A DNA stretch of 21,770 nucleotides from Xanthoparmelia taractica (taxonomy: Eukaryota; Ascomycota; Lecanoromycetes; Lecanorales; Parmeliaceae), in the NCBI GenBank assembly GCA_033085395.1, contig JANQBS010000456.1, forward strand, positions 1-21,770, written 5' to 3'. The notes below the pieces were generated by a model. It searched no databases. It saw nothing but the letters and a program-made list of their open reading frames with translations, and was not told the origin of the DNA. Positions 1-10,662 of the stretch are shown here, piece by piece; within the stretch, counting starts at the first letter, position 1, and every line of letters starts with the position of its first letter. Both the position numbers and the translations under genes were made by a program.

Positions 1-890
1 ACTCTTATTATAAGTATTAAGATTCTATAAGAATAAATTTATCTTATAATTAATTCTAGTAATTATTTTAATAATTATCTAAGCGTATTGAAATTTTATC
101 GATTTAGACGCTAACACGTAGAATTCTCAATAACCTTTTCACATTAAGTAATACTTAAGTTAATTTCGCCCTAACTTGTATATCAATTTGAAATTTTCTT
201 ATCTTATTCGTTACCTGATATAGAAATAATCTATATTATAAGATATTTCTATATATATTAGAAATTTCTTAGATTATTTCATGATATTAGTAATTTTCTA
301 TTTTATATCTTTATAAGTGATCTAATATAATCCTCTTATAATATTCTTTCATGATATGATATGATACGATATGATATGAAATATTTCACTAAATATACCA
401 GACCTTTCCGGCCCGTAGAAAAAAGTATCTTAAGTATCGTACTCGAGCTAGAACTTAATACTTCTAATAGAATTAACTCTAGATAATTTAGAATTAACTT
501 CAATAAGCAAATTTATTTTTCTATCTTTTAGATAATAACTTAAATAGATTATCTAAATAGATTACTTATCTACAATTTTATAACTCGACTAAAGTTATAG
601 AAATTTCTATACGTTTACGCCTATTGAATTAATTATTCTAATATAGTCTTAACGCCCCCGCTGACGAAATTCTATAATACGTACCGCCTTGGCGAAATCT
701 GTTCGGATCTCTACGTATAGAAACTCTACATTCTAAGCCGTAAAATACTATATTTCATAGCAACACTATGTCCACACTATATTTTGGCACCCCTCCTTTT
801 CACTAAGGTACTGATCACCCTGATAAGGGTACTATATCACCCCTCTATCACCTTGCCCGTATCTAAAAGCGGTATCCTCGGGTAAGCACC
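1..890. repeat. AT-rich, RIP-like gene-free block
   Basis: The sequence is extremely A+T rich (9 G+C in the first 60 bases) and dense in TpA and ApT steps. It contains a short run of GATATGATAT-like units near 351-380. No open reading frame of useful length is present on either strand. Composition shifts to normal between about 750 and 900. Such blocks in filamentous ascomycetes are usually transposons degraded by repeat-induced point mutation; that origin is inferred, since no transposon protein can still be read here. Confidence 0.6.
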
Positions 891-1140
891 ACACTGAGCT
901 GGGGGGCAGATTTCTGTCTTCTTCACGTGCCAAGACCTCTGGCATTTAGGCTAAATGGCCAAGGGGGCATAAAACATGGCATAGCTTCTAGAGCAAATCT
1001 TTCGCAACACATTCCTCCGGCTCCATATATAAGTGAGATTGGGAAAATTCCGGTTACATAAAGTGTCAATCTTGGGACAGTCAGTCAGGCCAGCGCAACA
1101 TCACGACAGCTTCCCAGTAGTGACAACCCGAATTTCGACA

Positions 1141-1149
1141 ATGTCATGA
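1141..1149 (+). promoter_or_regulatory. two-codon upstream ORF overlapping the start of the next gene
   Basis: ATG-TCA-TGA at 1141-1149 is a complete Met-Ser-stop reading frame. Its TGA (1147-1149) overlaps the ATG at 1146-1148 that opens the FLILHELTA gene. The upstream ATG has A at -3, a better initiation context than the main ATG, which has G at -3. If the leader includes it, scanning ribosomes would meet it first and the main protein would depend on leaky scanning or reinitiation. Transcript start is not known, so the role is inferred. Confidence 0.4.
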
Positions 1150-1825
1150 CTAGGATACAATGGGCCCGAGCCAGATGGGCTGCATGGCCCCGTCCGGCTC
1201 TTGTCTTGAGAGCCAAAAGGCGTCCAGCTTTCTCCACCAAGCCAGATGATATCAAGCCCGAAGCATCCCAAAAGATCCGCTCTCGAATCATCCGTACCAC
1301 TTCTCGTCTGCCTAAATTCTTGCAGGGCTACACCACGCCACTGATCAATGCGCCCTTGACGCACATATCTGCATTCTTGCTCCTCCATGAGTTGACTGCC
1401 GTTGTCCCGCTCTTTGCACTGGCCGCAACATTCCACTACACAAATTGGATGCCTCCATTCATAAGCGAAGGGAAGTGGATCAGTGAGGGGGTCCAGAAGT
1501 TTGGCAATTATTTCAGGAAGAAGGGCTGGTTGGGTAAAGAGGGCAAGGATAGGAGATATAAGTGGTGGGGAAGGGGTGAAGGAGGAACCAGAATTGTTGT
1601 CGAGTAAGTCTGCCTTTGTATTGCAAATTACCTACTACCAAGCGGCCTCGGATCTAAATGGCTGACGGAGTCAAAAGGGTTGCCACGGCATATGCAATTA
1701 CAAAGGCCTTGTTGCCACTTAGATTGATCCTGAGTGTCGCAGCAACTCCATGGTTTGCAAGGGTGGCCATTGTGCCAGGCACCAATCTGATTAGGAGTAT
1801 ATTCACAAGAAGGAAGAAAGTGTAG
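1146..1825 (+). CDS. FLILHELTA-family mitochondrial membrane protein (Mrx11-like)
   Basis: Two exons, 1146-1603 and 1678-1825, encode 201 residues. The intron of 74 nt has donor GTAAGT, branch point GCTGAC at 1661 and acceptor AAAG at 1677; only this join gives the expected continuation GTRIVVE-VATAYAITKALLP. Residues 1-32 are rich in Arg, Ala and Trp with no acidic residues, as in a mitochondrial presequence. The family-naming motif appears as FLLLHELTA (around residues 78-86), followed by VVPLFALAATFHYTNWMPP. A second conserved hydrophobic block, LRLILSVAATPWFARV, lies in exon 2, and the C-terminus is basic (TRRKKV). Two membrane segments are likely. The family (Pfam FLILHELTA) includes yeast Mrx11, found with mitochondrial gene-expression complexes; its biochemical role is unknown. 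The start at 1146 is the only in-frame ATG upstream of the conserved part, but see the overlapping two-codon upstream ORF. Confidence 0.88.
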
Positions 1826-3279
1826 TAATGACGATTGTGGTATGAATAAACCGTTCGGCATTGATTCACACCCTCCGACAGCGACGCAGTGATGCAGGAG
1901 CCGATGCTGACCCGTGGCCAATATCTGCTATAAAGGATTCCACTTCTCCCCTCTGCTAACTACCCAATTCCTTCAGATGTTATTTTCTCTTAGACTACCA
2001 TTCATCCAGGTAACTGCAAGTAGGGTCCAGACCACCTATCGAACCTGCTGCAGTATTATACCACTGTGGGCATTCCACTTGATGATCCCAATCCAGCATT
2101 CTATGTTACCTATATATATATATCAGCTTTTGGACACTTACTCTAACACGATTAGAGCTTCTGGCCTTCCACGCTGCCCGTTCGTGAAAGAGCATAAGAA
2201 CCCAATGCATCAATATCGTAGTGGAACCTGCGACTATCTCTGATACTATGATGCTGGTAAATAAATAGCCCAGTCACATCATCTGGCAAATCTCTTCACA
2301 AATGCGAAGGATGCAAGTATCCGCTCAACAAGCAGCAGTACATATGACTCCCAGGTATGCCAGCCAATGAAATTGTGGTCGTGTGAAATGCCGTTTGCTC
2401 ACAATTTATCCCCAGCATTCACCGCCCTACGCGTTTAAACTCACCATCAACACACGGATTCATTTCTTTAGCGGCCACAATAACCGCTTTCCGCACTATT
2501 TAAGACACCACCGACTTTCAACTTTACTCCTCTACATCTCCCACATAACTCTTCCTAACCCAGCCCACAGTCCTAGAGCCTTACGTCGAGGTTTGAACCA
2601 AAACGACTAACGTACATCTGGGTGCCGACTTCGCATCAAGATCTGCAGCAGAGTTGAAACATTACTGTTCCATCTGGCCTGTTCCTGGACTTCTCCCGTT
2701 CAAGGCCATAACACCTGCTTACCCGGCTCTTAAACCTCCGTCACTGTCGTTCGGTGGAGTGAAAGCCCGCTTCACACCGACACCGGCTTCGATATTGGCG
2801 TTCCATTCTAACAGTCGGTTGATTGTCTCTGAGACTCGTCATTCAGTGCTGTGACGCCTATCAATTCGTCACAATCTGGGTCACACGCCATTGAATCAAG
2901 ACACAAAGCAAGAGTCAACGTTACACCAAAATCCACCGTGGCATCGGCGCTTCACTGTTGGCGTTGACCGGCTATTAAACATCACACATACCAAAGCACG
3001 ACACCTTAACTATCAAGTTCAACCTCAGTCCACATCTTGAGCTGTATCCTTCAGCTCCAATCCCCTTTGCAAAGCCTTGTTATTTTGATTGTTCATTGAT
3101 TCAAGCGACTCCAGAAGTACATTTTCTAGCGGCTGAGTTCGGGTCTAACCCAGGTACGGCTCACCAAGAGACCTTTCACAAAGGCTTCACCAGAGTTGAC
3201 CTTGCCACTACACTAGTGGATTCATCATCTCAGAACCTAATTCTACTCTCCACATCCACACTGAGCAACTCTACACAAC
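1826..3279. other. intergenic, upstream region of the 3280 gene
   Basis: About 1.45 kb lies between the FLILHELTA stop and the next start. It has pyrimidine-rich stretches, a short TATATATATATA run near 2111-2122 and several CCACC/TCACC patches toward 3280. Open frames of 60-110 codons (for example 1914-2243 and 2383-2610) show no family resemblance and no start or splice pattern worth calling. I take it as 3' flank plus a long promoter and leader for the gene at 3280. No RNA gene or repeat was recognised. Confidence 0.5.
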
Positions 3280-5779
3280 ATGTCACCAAGCGAGCAATCT
3301 AACAACCCCTGGCAGGAGGTCCGCCGGGGCAAGCAGAAGACTCGAGGGTCGTCACAAACAGCTTCTGAAGGTCGAGCTTTACCAAATTCCCAAACTCCTT
3401 CACAGGTGGTCGCAAGTGGCCGGATCCTTCCAAGCGTCCAACCCGTCCTGCAGGCAGCTCCCAGTGGCCGTGTCCAGCCAGACATCACAAACCCTTCCAA
3501 ATCAGCTTCAAAGAAGAAGGAAGACATTCCTTATGAGATCAAGAATGCGAGGGAGTGGGATCCGAAGAGACGACTCCAGGCTGAGTCCTCATCTGAGAGC
3601 TCCCATGATGATGATTCAGACTATGGTGAATGGCCCGAGGTTTTTGGGGATGCCACCCGCACTATGACAGACGAGAGGTCTCGATTTGCGTTCGACCAAC
3701 GCTCCACATCCAATGCACAATCTCTGCGCCAGCCGCCAAGCCATCCCAAGGTCCACCCTCATGGCAAGCCCCCAGGTCTGCGTCGGGCACATCCACGGGC
3801 CAATTTCAACTTCAAGAGAGATAATTTAGCCCGAGCCGCCTTCCGGAAGAGACTGGAGCCCAGTGGGAGGTTCATGCTACCAAGAGACTGCCCTGATATT
3901 GAACCGGATCAGAAGAAAATGTATGATCAGTTCGACGAGATAGGGGTTCGTCTAGGATCGTTTATCCGTCCACCCCAGCACGTGAAGGATCGTGAGCTTC
4001 TCCTCTGGGGAGACGCTCGCCAGGTCCAGAATACCAAAGATGAACTTAACCGTTGGCTTATCAAACGTATGCAGAGTAGCTTTCCGCGAAAGTCCATGGC
4101 GAAGGATAATTTTGCTAGAGAGACGTCAGTTATAGGTGATCAGCATCATCGATTGATGAAGAAGATGCAAAAAGAGGCAAAGATTCTAGCATTCCAACAA
4201 GTACCAGCAGAAGGCCGCGTCTTTTCATACACGGGTACTTTTCTATGGCCCGTCGACGAGGTACGGCCAGAAGATATCTTGGGTACGAGCTTGGAGGCTT
4301 TTGATCCGATTCGCTTCCAATACCACTGTCACATCGTCTTTGATCACAAGCTCTCATCTTTCAGAATCTTCAGCGACGAAGAAGATGCGATCAAAAGGAC
4401 TATGAATCGTATCGTAGGGACGATGAGGGAGTACGTTGCAAAGAGTGTCCGACCTGATATGATGATTTTGATAGATCCACCAAATCCGTCAGCAACTAGG
4501 AAAAATATCAGGGTCCTTCCCCTCTCCCCCAGCGATTCAAAAGCAGGGCAAAGCATGATTCCTGTTTTGACTGGGAGTGCACTGGACCCGAAGGGTCAAC
4601 GTGAATGGCTTGAAAAGAGCAGTGAATTGACGAGGAATAACACTCACCGTATGGAGCTATCACTACGGAAATGCATTGCCAATCTGCCTCACCACCGTGG
4701 TCTGGTCCGAATACGCGTTCAATTCGGAACATTCGCATTGAAGGCATACCGTTGGAAAGAAGGGGCAGACTCCGTCCCCTTTGAAGAGTTCATCGATAAT
4801 CTGACCATGTCTGGAACGAAAGGCGTGATGGTCAGAGAGTGAGTCAATATCTCAGTCCATTTTTGTACTATGCTGACATCGATGCCTAGTCTACAAATTA
4901 AAAAAGACGCAACGACAATCATAGCCAAGATTCACAATGCCACCAATCTTTTCCTGCCGATGGATAGCTCAAATACTTCCCTTGAAGAAGTCGTGCCTTC
5001 GTTCAGCGCTTGCTTCGAATTCAAAGACCCGGATAGCCCACCGTTGAACTTCGTGCTTGAAATGAGCAGCAGTCCTGCGGCTCCAACCATCTACGAGAGA
5101 GTCCAAGAGCTGTGGACCAGGGCGAATCGTCGAGAGAATGCAGTCCCCTTGGAAATATTCATGGCTAGACTTGACAGGTACGTTCCCTCACCTCGTCTCT
5201 CAATCGCCTCACTGACGTCTTTTCAGTGGGGCTTCTTGGAAACTCCAGGTCTCTACCGAAAACAGTATCGACTCCAGTCGAATCAATCCCAAAATGACGG
5301 AATTTGCAGAGAGCGTGAAGCTATCAAAGATTCCAAGGACTAGGACCGAGCTCACCGGTCAAAGAGTGTTCACCTGGGAGAAAGATCTCCCGGGCAGTAT
5401 GCAACCCTCGGCATTTCAGCAGAAGACAGCTTTGAGGTACCGATTAGCTCATCACCCCGAGTGGGAGTTTGAGATTGCCCGCTATGACAACTATGGCAAT
5501 CCAAAGAGCGAAAATGTCCCAGTGGAGACGAATTGGGGTGCTACATTGTATAACACAAGCTGGGACTCGATCCTTACGGCCAATTCGACCTTGGGCATTG
5601 GGGAAACCGCTGGATGGGACCCGAGGCTCGAGACTTTCTTCCCTTCGAGGAATGGGACTGCCGATATGGAAGGACAGGGAGGAACGGATCCCGGGGTGAC
5701 AGAGTTCCTCAAAATCGTGGGAGTTGTCTCCAAATTTATCGACAGTATCAAGAAGGAGCTGCCCCATCTCAGAGGGTAG
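3280..5779 (+). CDS. conserved-looking 799-residue protein of unknown function
   Basis: Three exons (3280-4838, 4890-5177, 5227-5779) encode 799 residues. Intron 1 has donor GTGAGT, branch TGCTGACA and acceptor CCTAG; intron 2 has donor GTACGT, branch CACTGACG and acceptor TTTCAG. Phases agree, and the joins read MVRD-LQIKKDATTI and ARLDS-GASWKLQ. The ATG context is good (CACAACATGTC). Residues 1-180 are low-complexity: Ser/Pro/Gln-rich with a basic start (NNPWQEVRRGKQK) and an acidic Ser/Asp patch (SSESSHDDDSDYGEWPE). From about 200 the protein looks folded; IGVRLGSFIRPP followed by LLLWGDARQVQNTKDEL could be a KH-like RNA-binding unit, but this is a guess from pattern only. No signal peptide, membrane segment or catalytic motif is seen. 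A basic, disordered N-terminus suggests a nuclear or RNA-related role. The stop lies 102 bases from the convergent prefoldin stop. Confidence 0.82.
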
Positions 5780-5881
5780 GTCGGTTGCTGGTGGTAAGGA
5801 CCTAGAAGGACGATGGGCCTGGATTTCGCTCAGATGTCGGTTTCAGCTTAGCATATTAGACTCATATTGCATATATTGTCT

Positions 5882-6941
5882 TCACGTCCCATCGTCAGCA
5901 CCACTATTGCTGCTTTCGCTAATCACTTTCTGCCGTAACACTGCAAATTATCCCAGTCAGCCACCTCGCAACCAGGTCTCCCCTTGAACCTCAAGCCAAG
6001 CAAGTAAAAAGCGCGCACTCACCATCTTCCACAACACTCAAATTCCCCTGCTTCCCCTGCACAATCTTCTCCAGATCCAGCAAATTCTTCCCCAGCTCCT
6101 CGACTTTGCGCGAATAAAACTCACGCGCAGCGGCCGGTGTCTGAGATTTCATCCATCTAAATTAGCCCCGTATTCCTCTCTTTCCCCCGAAACACAAGAC
6201 ACCTATATGAATCTATTGATGTAGACGAACCTTTTCGACGTAGAAGCCTGTCCCGATGTCCACGAGGACTGTGTCTGTAGATGCGAGTTTGCCTGGTACG
6301 TAGAGGGAGGGGGTCAGGGGGACGAGGATGGGTGTGCCTGTTGTTGACCGCGGTTGGTTAGCAATTGTGGTCTTTGTCCTTGCTCTTCACTATCCATCCT
6401 CATCTCCGGTTTGAGCTCCTCCGCTTCATCGAGCCGTATCAACCCCCCCCTTCCCTTCACCCTTCACCCTTCACCCTTCACCCTTCACCCTTCACCCTTC
6501 ACCCTTCACCCCCCACCTTCCCACCCCTTCCCATCCCATCCCCACCCCCACAACCCACAAACTCCAAAAAGAAGTCAATAAACAAACATACCCTCACCCC
6601 TCCCCACCCCATCCCGAACACAAACGCCGCAATCCCGGAATTTCCCCTGCGCCGCCTTGAGCTGGCCGAACGACGCCGTCAGATGCTGCAGCTCTTGCGT
6701 GAGCTGGTTCTTGACGTTGTTGAGTTGGGGTGTGGGGAGGGAGTGGAGGTCGACTGGTGGGGTGAGAGGGCGGTATAATGGTCAGCTGTGGTTCTTTTCT
6801 TTTTTGCGTTTGGGGTGGGGGGAGGTGTAATTTTTCTTTTTTGAGAAGGGAGTGGGGGAGGGAGGGAGGGGGAAGGGAGGGCACTGGGGGCTATAGTGGG
6901 GACGTACTGGTTTGAGGTTGGGATTGCGTGGTGGAGGCCAT
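5882..6941 (-). CDS. GIM5: prefoldin subunit 5 (alpha-type prefoldin, Gim5)
   Basis: Five exons on the minus strand: 6941-6908, 6753-6592, 6337-6231, 6140-6023 and 5940-5882, giving 480 nt and 159 residues. All introns are GT-AG (donors GTACGT, GTATGT, GTTCGT, GTGAGT) and phases agree. The protein has the alpha-prefoldin layout: an N-terminal coiled coil (IDLHSLPTPQL, QLTQELQHLTASFGQL, AAQGKFRDC), a central beta-hairpin part (ILVPLTPSLYVPGKL, VDIGTGFYVEK) and a C-terminal coiled coil (AREFYSRKVEELGKNLLDLE, QGKQGNLSVVEDVLRQKV). Length is close to the family's usual 150-170. Prefoldin is a cytosolic hexamer that hands unfolded actin and tubulin to the CCT chaperonin. The start at 6941 gives a short MASTTQSQPQT leader before the first helix. 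Introns 1 and 2 carry unusual G-rich and TGAAGGG-repeat sequence. Such tiny exons are easily missed by automatic annotation. Confidence 0.93.
6453..6508. repeat. CCCTTCA heptamer tandem array (8 units)
   Basis: Eight perfect head-to-tail copies of CCCTTCA (6453-6508) sit between two C-rich runs, inside the 254-nt second intron (6338-6591) of the prefoldin gene. On the transcribed strand the unit is TGAAGGG. A perfect minisatellite of this kind is expected to vary in copy number between isolates. Confidence 0.95.
6848..6890 (+). other. G-run cluster with quadruplex potential in prefoldin intron 1
   Basis: Runs of three to five G occur at least seven times within about 43 bases (GGGAGTGGGGGAGGGAGGGA and onward), separated by one to three bases. 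This meets the usual loop-length pattern for G-quadruplexes. It lies in the first intron (6754-6907) of the minus-strand prefoldin gene, so the G-rich strand is the template strand and the pre-mRNA is C-rich there. Confidence 0.6.
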
Positions 6942-7301
6942 TGTTGGATGAGGGTTTAGAGTGGGAAGCAGAATATTGTGTTTGGTTGCAGATATGTTAG
7001 AGAGTGTTTTGGTAGAGCGGGAGTGTCTCCGACGGATAGAGCTACAAGGTACTTTCACACTACCAACATCGCCAATGGCAATCCTTCATGATTTTTCAAT
7101 CCAAGGGTCCTTTTTATATACCGTCTTCTGCGAAAATCTAACTCTATGTACTGACTTGAGGTATCAAGTCCTGTGGTGTTGAGATTGCAAGGGTATTTGA
7201 GTACTCTTGCCGTCTCAATTGAATGTCTTATCCAATATCATGTAAAATTTGTTCCTACAATGCTGTCAGCAATGCGCTTTCCTCGCCTGCATCGAATCAG
7301 C

Positions 7302-9647
7302 TTACTTTGGAGGCTGTGGCATGTAATTTCTCGTATAGTCCTCAATCACATCAACATCCTTCAACAGGTCAACCTCTTTAGGGTCCAGCCATTTCGTCTT
7401 CTTATAGAACTTCCAGAAAACGAACAGGATCGGGAAGACACCAATCATGGTATACGAGAAGAAGAAAGTTGGAATGCTCCATTGTCCGGGCAGAAAGACG
7501 GTATAGCCTCCAACAAAGGTCATGACGAAACACCCGGTGAGCGCGTACCATGCGAGGTAAGGCTGGAAGCGGCCCTTGTAGGGTAGAGAGTCTCTTGACA
7601 GGCCTTGAGCGTCGCAAGCCTTCTTGAAGCGGATGAAGGTGAAGGACATGACCGAGAAGTTGATCAGTTGGGAGGCCGTAACCTGATTAACATTAGTGAA
7701 GAGAGAAGACTCTGGCCTACTGAATCTGACTTACTAGGTTGACGAACCATTGCAATACCACCGCTGCTCCACTACTAACCTGAAGAAAGCTCAACAGACT
7801 CAGCGCTAGCACCAACAACACGCAGTAAATTGGAACCCCGCTTCTCGTACATCTCGTGAAAATCTTTGGTGCTTTGCCCTCCAACGCCAATCCGAAGAGA
7901 CTTCGACTCGCACAGTATACATAACTGTTGCCAGCACTGAACGCGGCCGACAGAACCAGCGCATTGACAATATCCGGCAGCACCGTGATACCAAGTCGGT
8001 TCATTGCTAGCACATACGGACTGGCCGCTGCTCCAGGCGCTGCACTTGTGAATGCCTTTATAAGCTCTGGATCCGTGTGCGGTACATTGACCCCCACAGC
8101 TAGGCTGCCCAGCACAAAAAAGGCCATCAGCCGTCCAAAAACCTTATTGTACGCCCTCGGCATCACAACTCTCGGATTTTCCGCCTCGCCTGCTGCCATG
8201 GAGACATAGTCAGGACCGGCGATCGTAAAGCTCGCTTGGATGAGGCACTGCAAAAACCCAAGAAAGCGGCCAAGTGAGCCTGTCTTATAAAACTCTGCGA
8301 ACGAGCCAGGGTTCTTCCAGTAGCGAAATCCAAAACGGTCATGGTGTGGATTGCCGCCAAGCATGGTGATGAAGGTGTAGGCAATGAGCCCGATGATGAG
8401 TATCACTTTGCCTAGGGCGAGCCAAAATTCGGATTCGCCGTACCACTTGACCGCAAAGACGTTGATAAAGCTGATCTCGGACTGTTAGCGATTCTGTTCT
8501 CTTATATCGGAAAGATCTTGTACCCATATAGGACGATGATGATGGCGATGATCCCACTTGCTGGGACGACGTCACTCCAATAATGAATAATGAGGTTACA
8601 AGCGACGACTTCAAATGGGACGAGCATGGCCTCGAAAACAAAGAAATTGTAGCCTGCGGCAACACCGAAGGCCTCGTCGACATATCGACCAGCAAAGCGG
8701 ATGAACGGCGAGGAGATGGGGAGATAAGTGACCATTTCAGCCATACCTAAACACACACTCCGTCAGCATTCTATACAACACCGAGAATTCTATTCGTTAG
8801 CCTTGCTATTCGCTCCATCGACTGCAGATCTACAACAGCGCAACTTTCCACTTGATCCTACGGCAAATTCTTTCTGGATCATGTTCATCAGGTCTCCTCT
8901 GGCTTTATTTTGAGTGTCCAGCTGCCAGAAAGCTGGCCGACGCGATCTCATTTTCAAGAGGGCACCATCACACATCCACAATGAGCAAGAGGCTGGGTCC
9001 CATACAAATCGTGACACATAATATGAATGTACACCTAGATCACGGGTTGATAAGAAACTGGGTCTTCCTGTTCTAAAGACAGGGGCAACAAGAGGATACG
9101 CTCTTTTCTCCACCTAACGCATTTGCAGTCGATCCTCCGAGGTATTCCCAACGATCTTCCCAGTCAATAGCGAGGATGGACTTACCAGGCAGAGAACGCG
9201 ATGAAAAGCGATCCGGGACCGCCTTGGACGAGGCCGTGACCTGTTGTGCAGTCAGTAAGGTTCGGATTTCGCGTTGGATCGAGCTCATCGCACCTATCTG
9301 CACATAGAGCGCAGTACCAATTGTGCTATGTAACACGGACAACGCTCAGCATCCGTCTTCAAGGAAGAATCATGTATACCACTCGCATACCCTCCAATCC
9401 CAATGAGCTGTATATGCCTTGGCTTTAACTTGCGGTGTGTGTTATCGAATAGGGGTTTGTTGGAATCGTCCGAGTTGGGGGAATAAGGTCGGACTTCATC
9501 GCCGATACCGTAGGCGATGGGCGTTTCATCCAAACGATGTTTCTCATTGCCTTCGTTTCTGTGAATCGAACGTACGTCGGCCACGGGGGTGCGGTCGAGG
9601 CTGGTAGAGGTCATGGCGAGGCTGCGGTCAAACAGATTGAAGCTCAT
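7302..9647 (-). CDS. fungal amino-acid permease (APC superfamily, YAT/AAT type)
   Basis: Seven exons: 9647-9391, 9325-9294, 9240-9186, 9034-9006, 8746-8524, 8470-7735 and 7682-7302, totalling 1713 nt (570 residues), the usual length for this family. Every intron is GT-AG with matching phase, including micro-exons of 32 and 29 nt. A hydrophilic cytosolic N-terminus (1-75) is followed by the family's first membrane helix LKPRHIQLIGIGGTIGTALY, then GHGLVQGGPGSLFIAF, WCTFILCVTICMAEMVTYLP and SSPFIRFAGRYVDEAFG. Later come KWYGESEFWLALGKVILII, GNPHHDRFGFRYWKNPG, IAGPDYVSMAAGEAENPR and a soluble tail ending MPQPPK. About twelve membrane helices are expected. It should carry amino acids across the plasma membrane by proton symport; GTALYVQIG at helix 1 recalls Agp2-like members, but the substrate is not readable. 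A CT-rich leader lies just upstream of the start. An alternative start is the in-frame ATG at 9614. Confidence 0.9.
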
Positions 9648-10662
9648 GCGCAGGAGGGAGAGGAGGAAGAGGAAGAAGAAGGAGAAGGAGAAGAAGAAGA
9701 GAGATTGGTAAAAGAAAAGAAAGTAGAAGAGGTGGGCAACTGGGATGTGCGAATAAACAGGGATATCATGGAGGAGTCGGTGCAAAGGAATAGTCGAAGC
9801 CCTACCAAGCATGGCCAAGACGACCCCGCGAGTTAGCTGATGCAATTGACTTTTGCGAGACCTGGTCTCCCCACCAAGACCCAACCCTTTCCGAGGCATA
9901 ACTGTTGGATCGTGTGCATACAGTCGACAGGAGGTGAAATAGGGCGCGAAGTAGTCGACATAACAGGACTGCGCCCAACTGCGTAGATCATTCCCTATGG
10001 TGCTATGTAATTTCCCATGGCCGTACCTCCGTATGTGATTTCTGATATGTTGTTGTACGAATGCCAAGAGATCTAGCCCTAGCCCTAAGCTAGTTATATT
10101 CTTACTGCAACCACCTTCCAACACCACTCTCCGAGTTTTAGCGTGTTACCCTTCGACTTGTACGATCTTTGGGTTTTTGAATCGAGATAAAGCACGACTG
10201 GTATCGGAGTATCTCTTTTGGACATGTTGAAAGGTTCAATGATAGGGCCAGCTGCATCTGTGAGGGCTTGGCGCTCAATCACATGGGCGCACTTACGTAT
10301 CAGGGATCAGTGTCGTAGTCTTACAGATTGTGGAAACGATACTTAGTCACCATGCTAACGGTACGGAAGTAACAGTTTGGAGAGAATGTCCTTGACTATG
10401 GCGATTTCTGTGAGCATTATCTTGATTATGCCGATTTCCATGAAGGGCAGCCTAGAATACGCCAATCCATCCACACTCCCTCATTCCGCACCTCTGGCGC
10501 TGGGAGTTGAGAACTCAGCTGCCGTGCCGCCTCTCCTCGTCGGCCAGCCTTTCTGGCTTCCCGTAAGGCTCGAGTCGACGTTGAGATCGATCGAAAGCCC
10601 CGATAAAGTACAGACACTCCAGCGGCAGGAGGATTTCCATTCGCCATCCATTTCTGACGGCT
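9648..10662. other. permease promoter and intergenic region
   Basis: About 1 kb lies between the permease start and the P450 stop, both on the minus strand. Bases 9655-9725 are almost pure purine on the plus strand (GAGGAAGAGGAAGAAG-like), so the minus-strand permease leader is CT-rich, as is common just upstream of highly expressed fungal genes. A frame remaining open upstream of the permease start (to 10127) consists largely of this tract (Phe/Leu/Ser-rich) and is not considered coding. No RNA gene or repeat was recognised in the remainder. Confidence 0.55.

Noticed and set aside
6365..6778. Plus-strand open frame of 137 codons through the CCCTTCA array
   Set aside because: It is a shadow of the prefoldin exons and intron on the opposite strand; its protein is Pro/His/Ser repeat with no homology sign.
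9294..10127. 277-codon minus-strand open frame extending upstream of the permease start
   Set aside because: The extra N-terminal part is translated from a CT-rich tract and has no resemblance to permease N-termini; the real gene starts at 9647 (or 9614), and its first exon ends at 9391.
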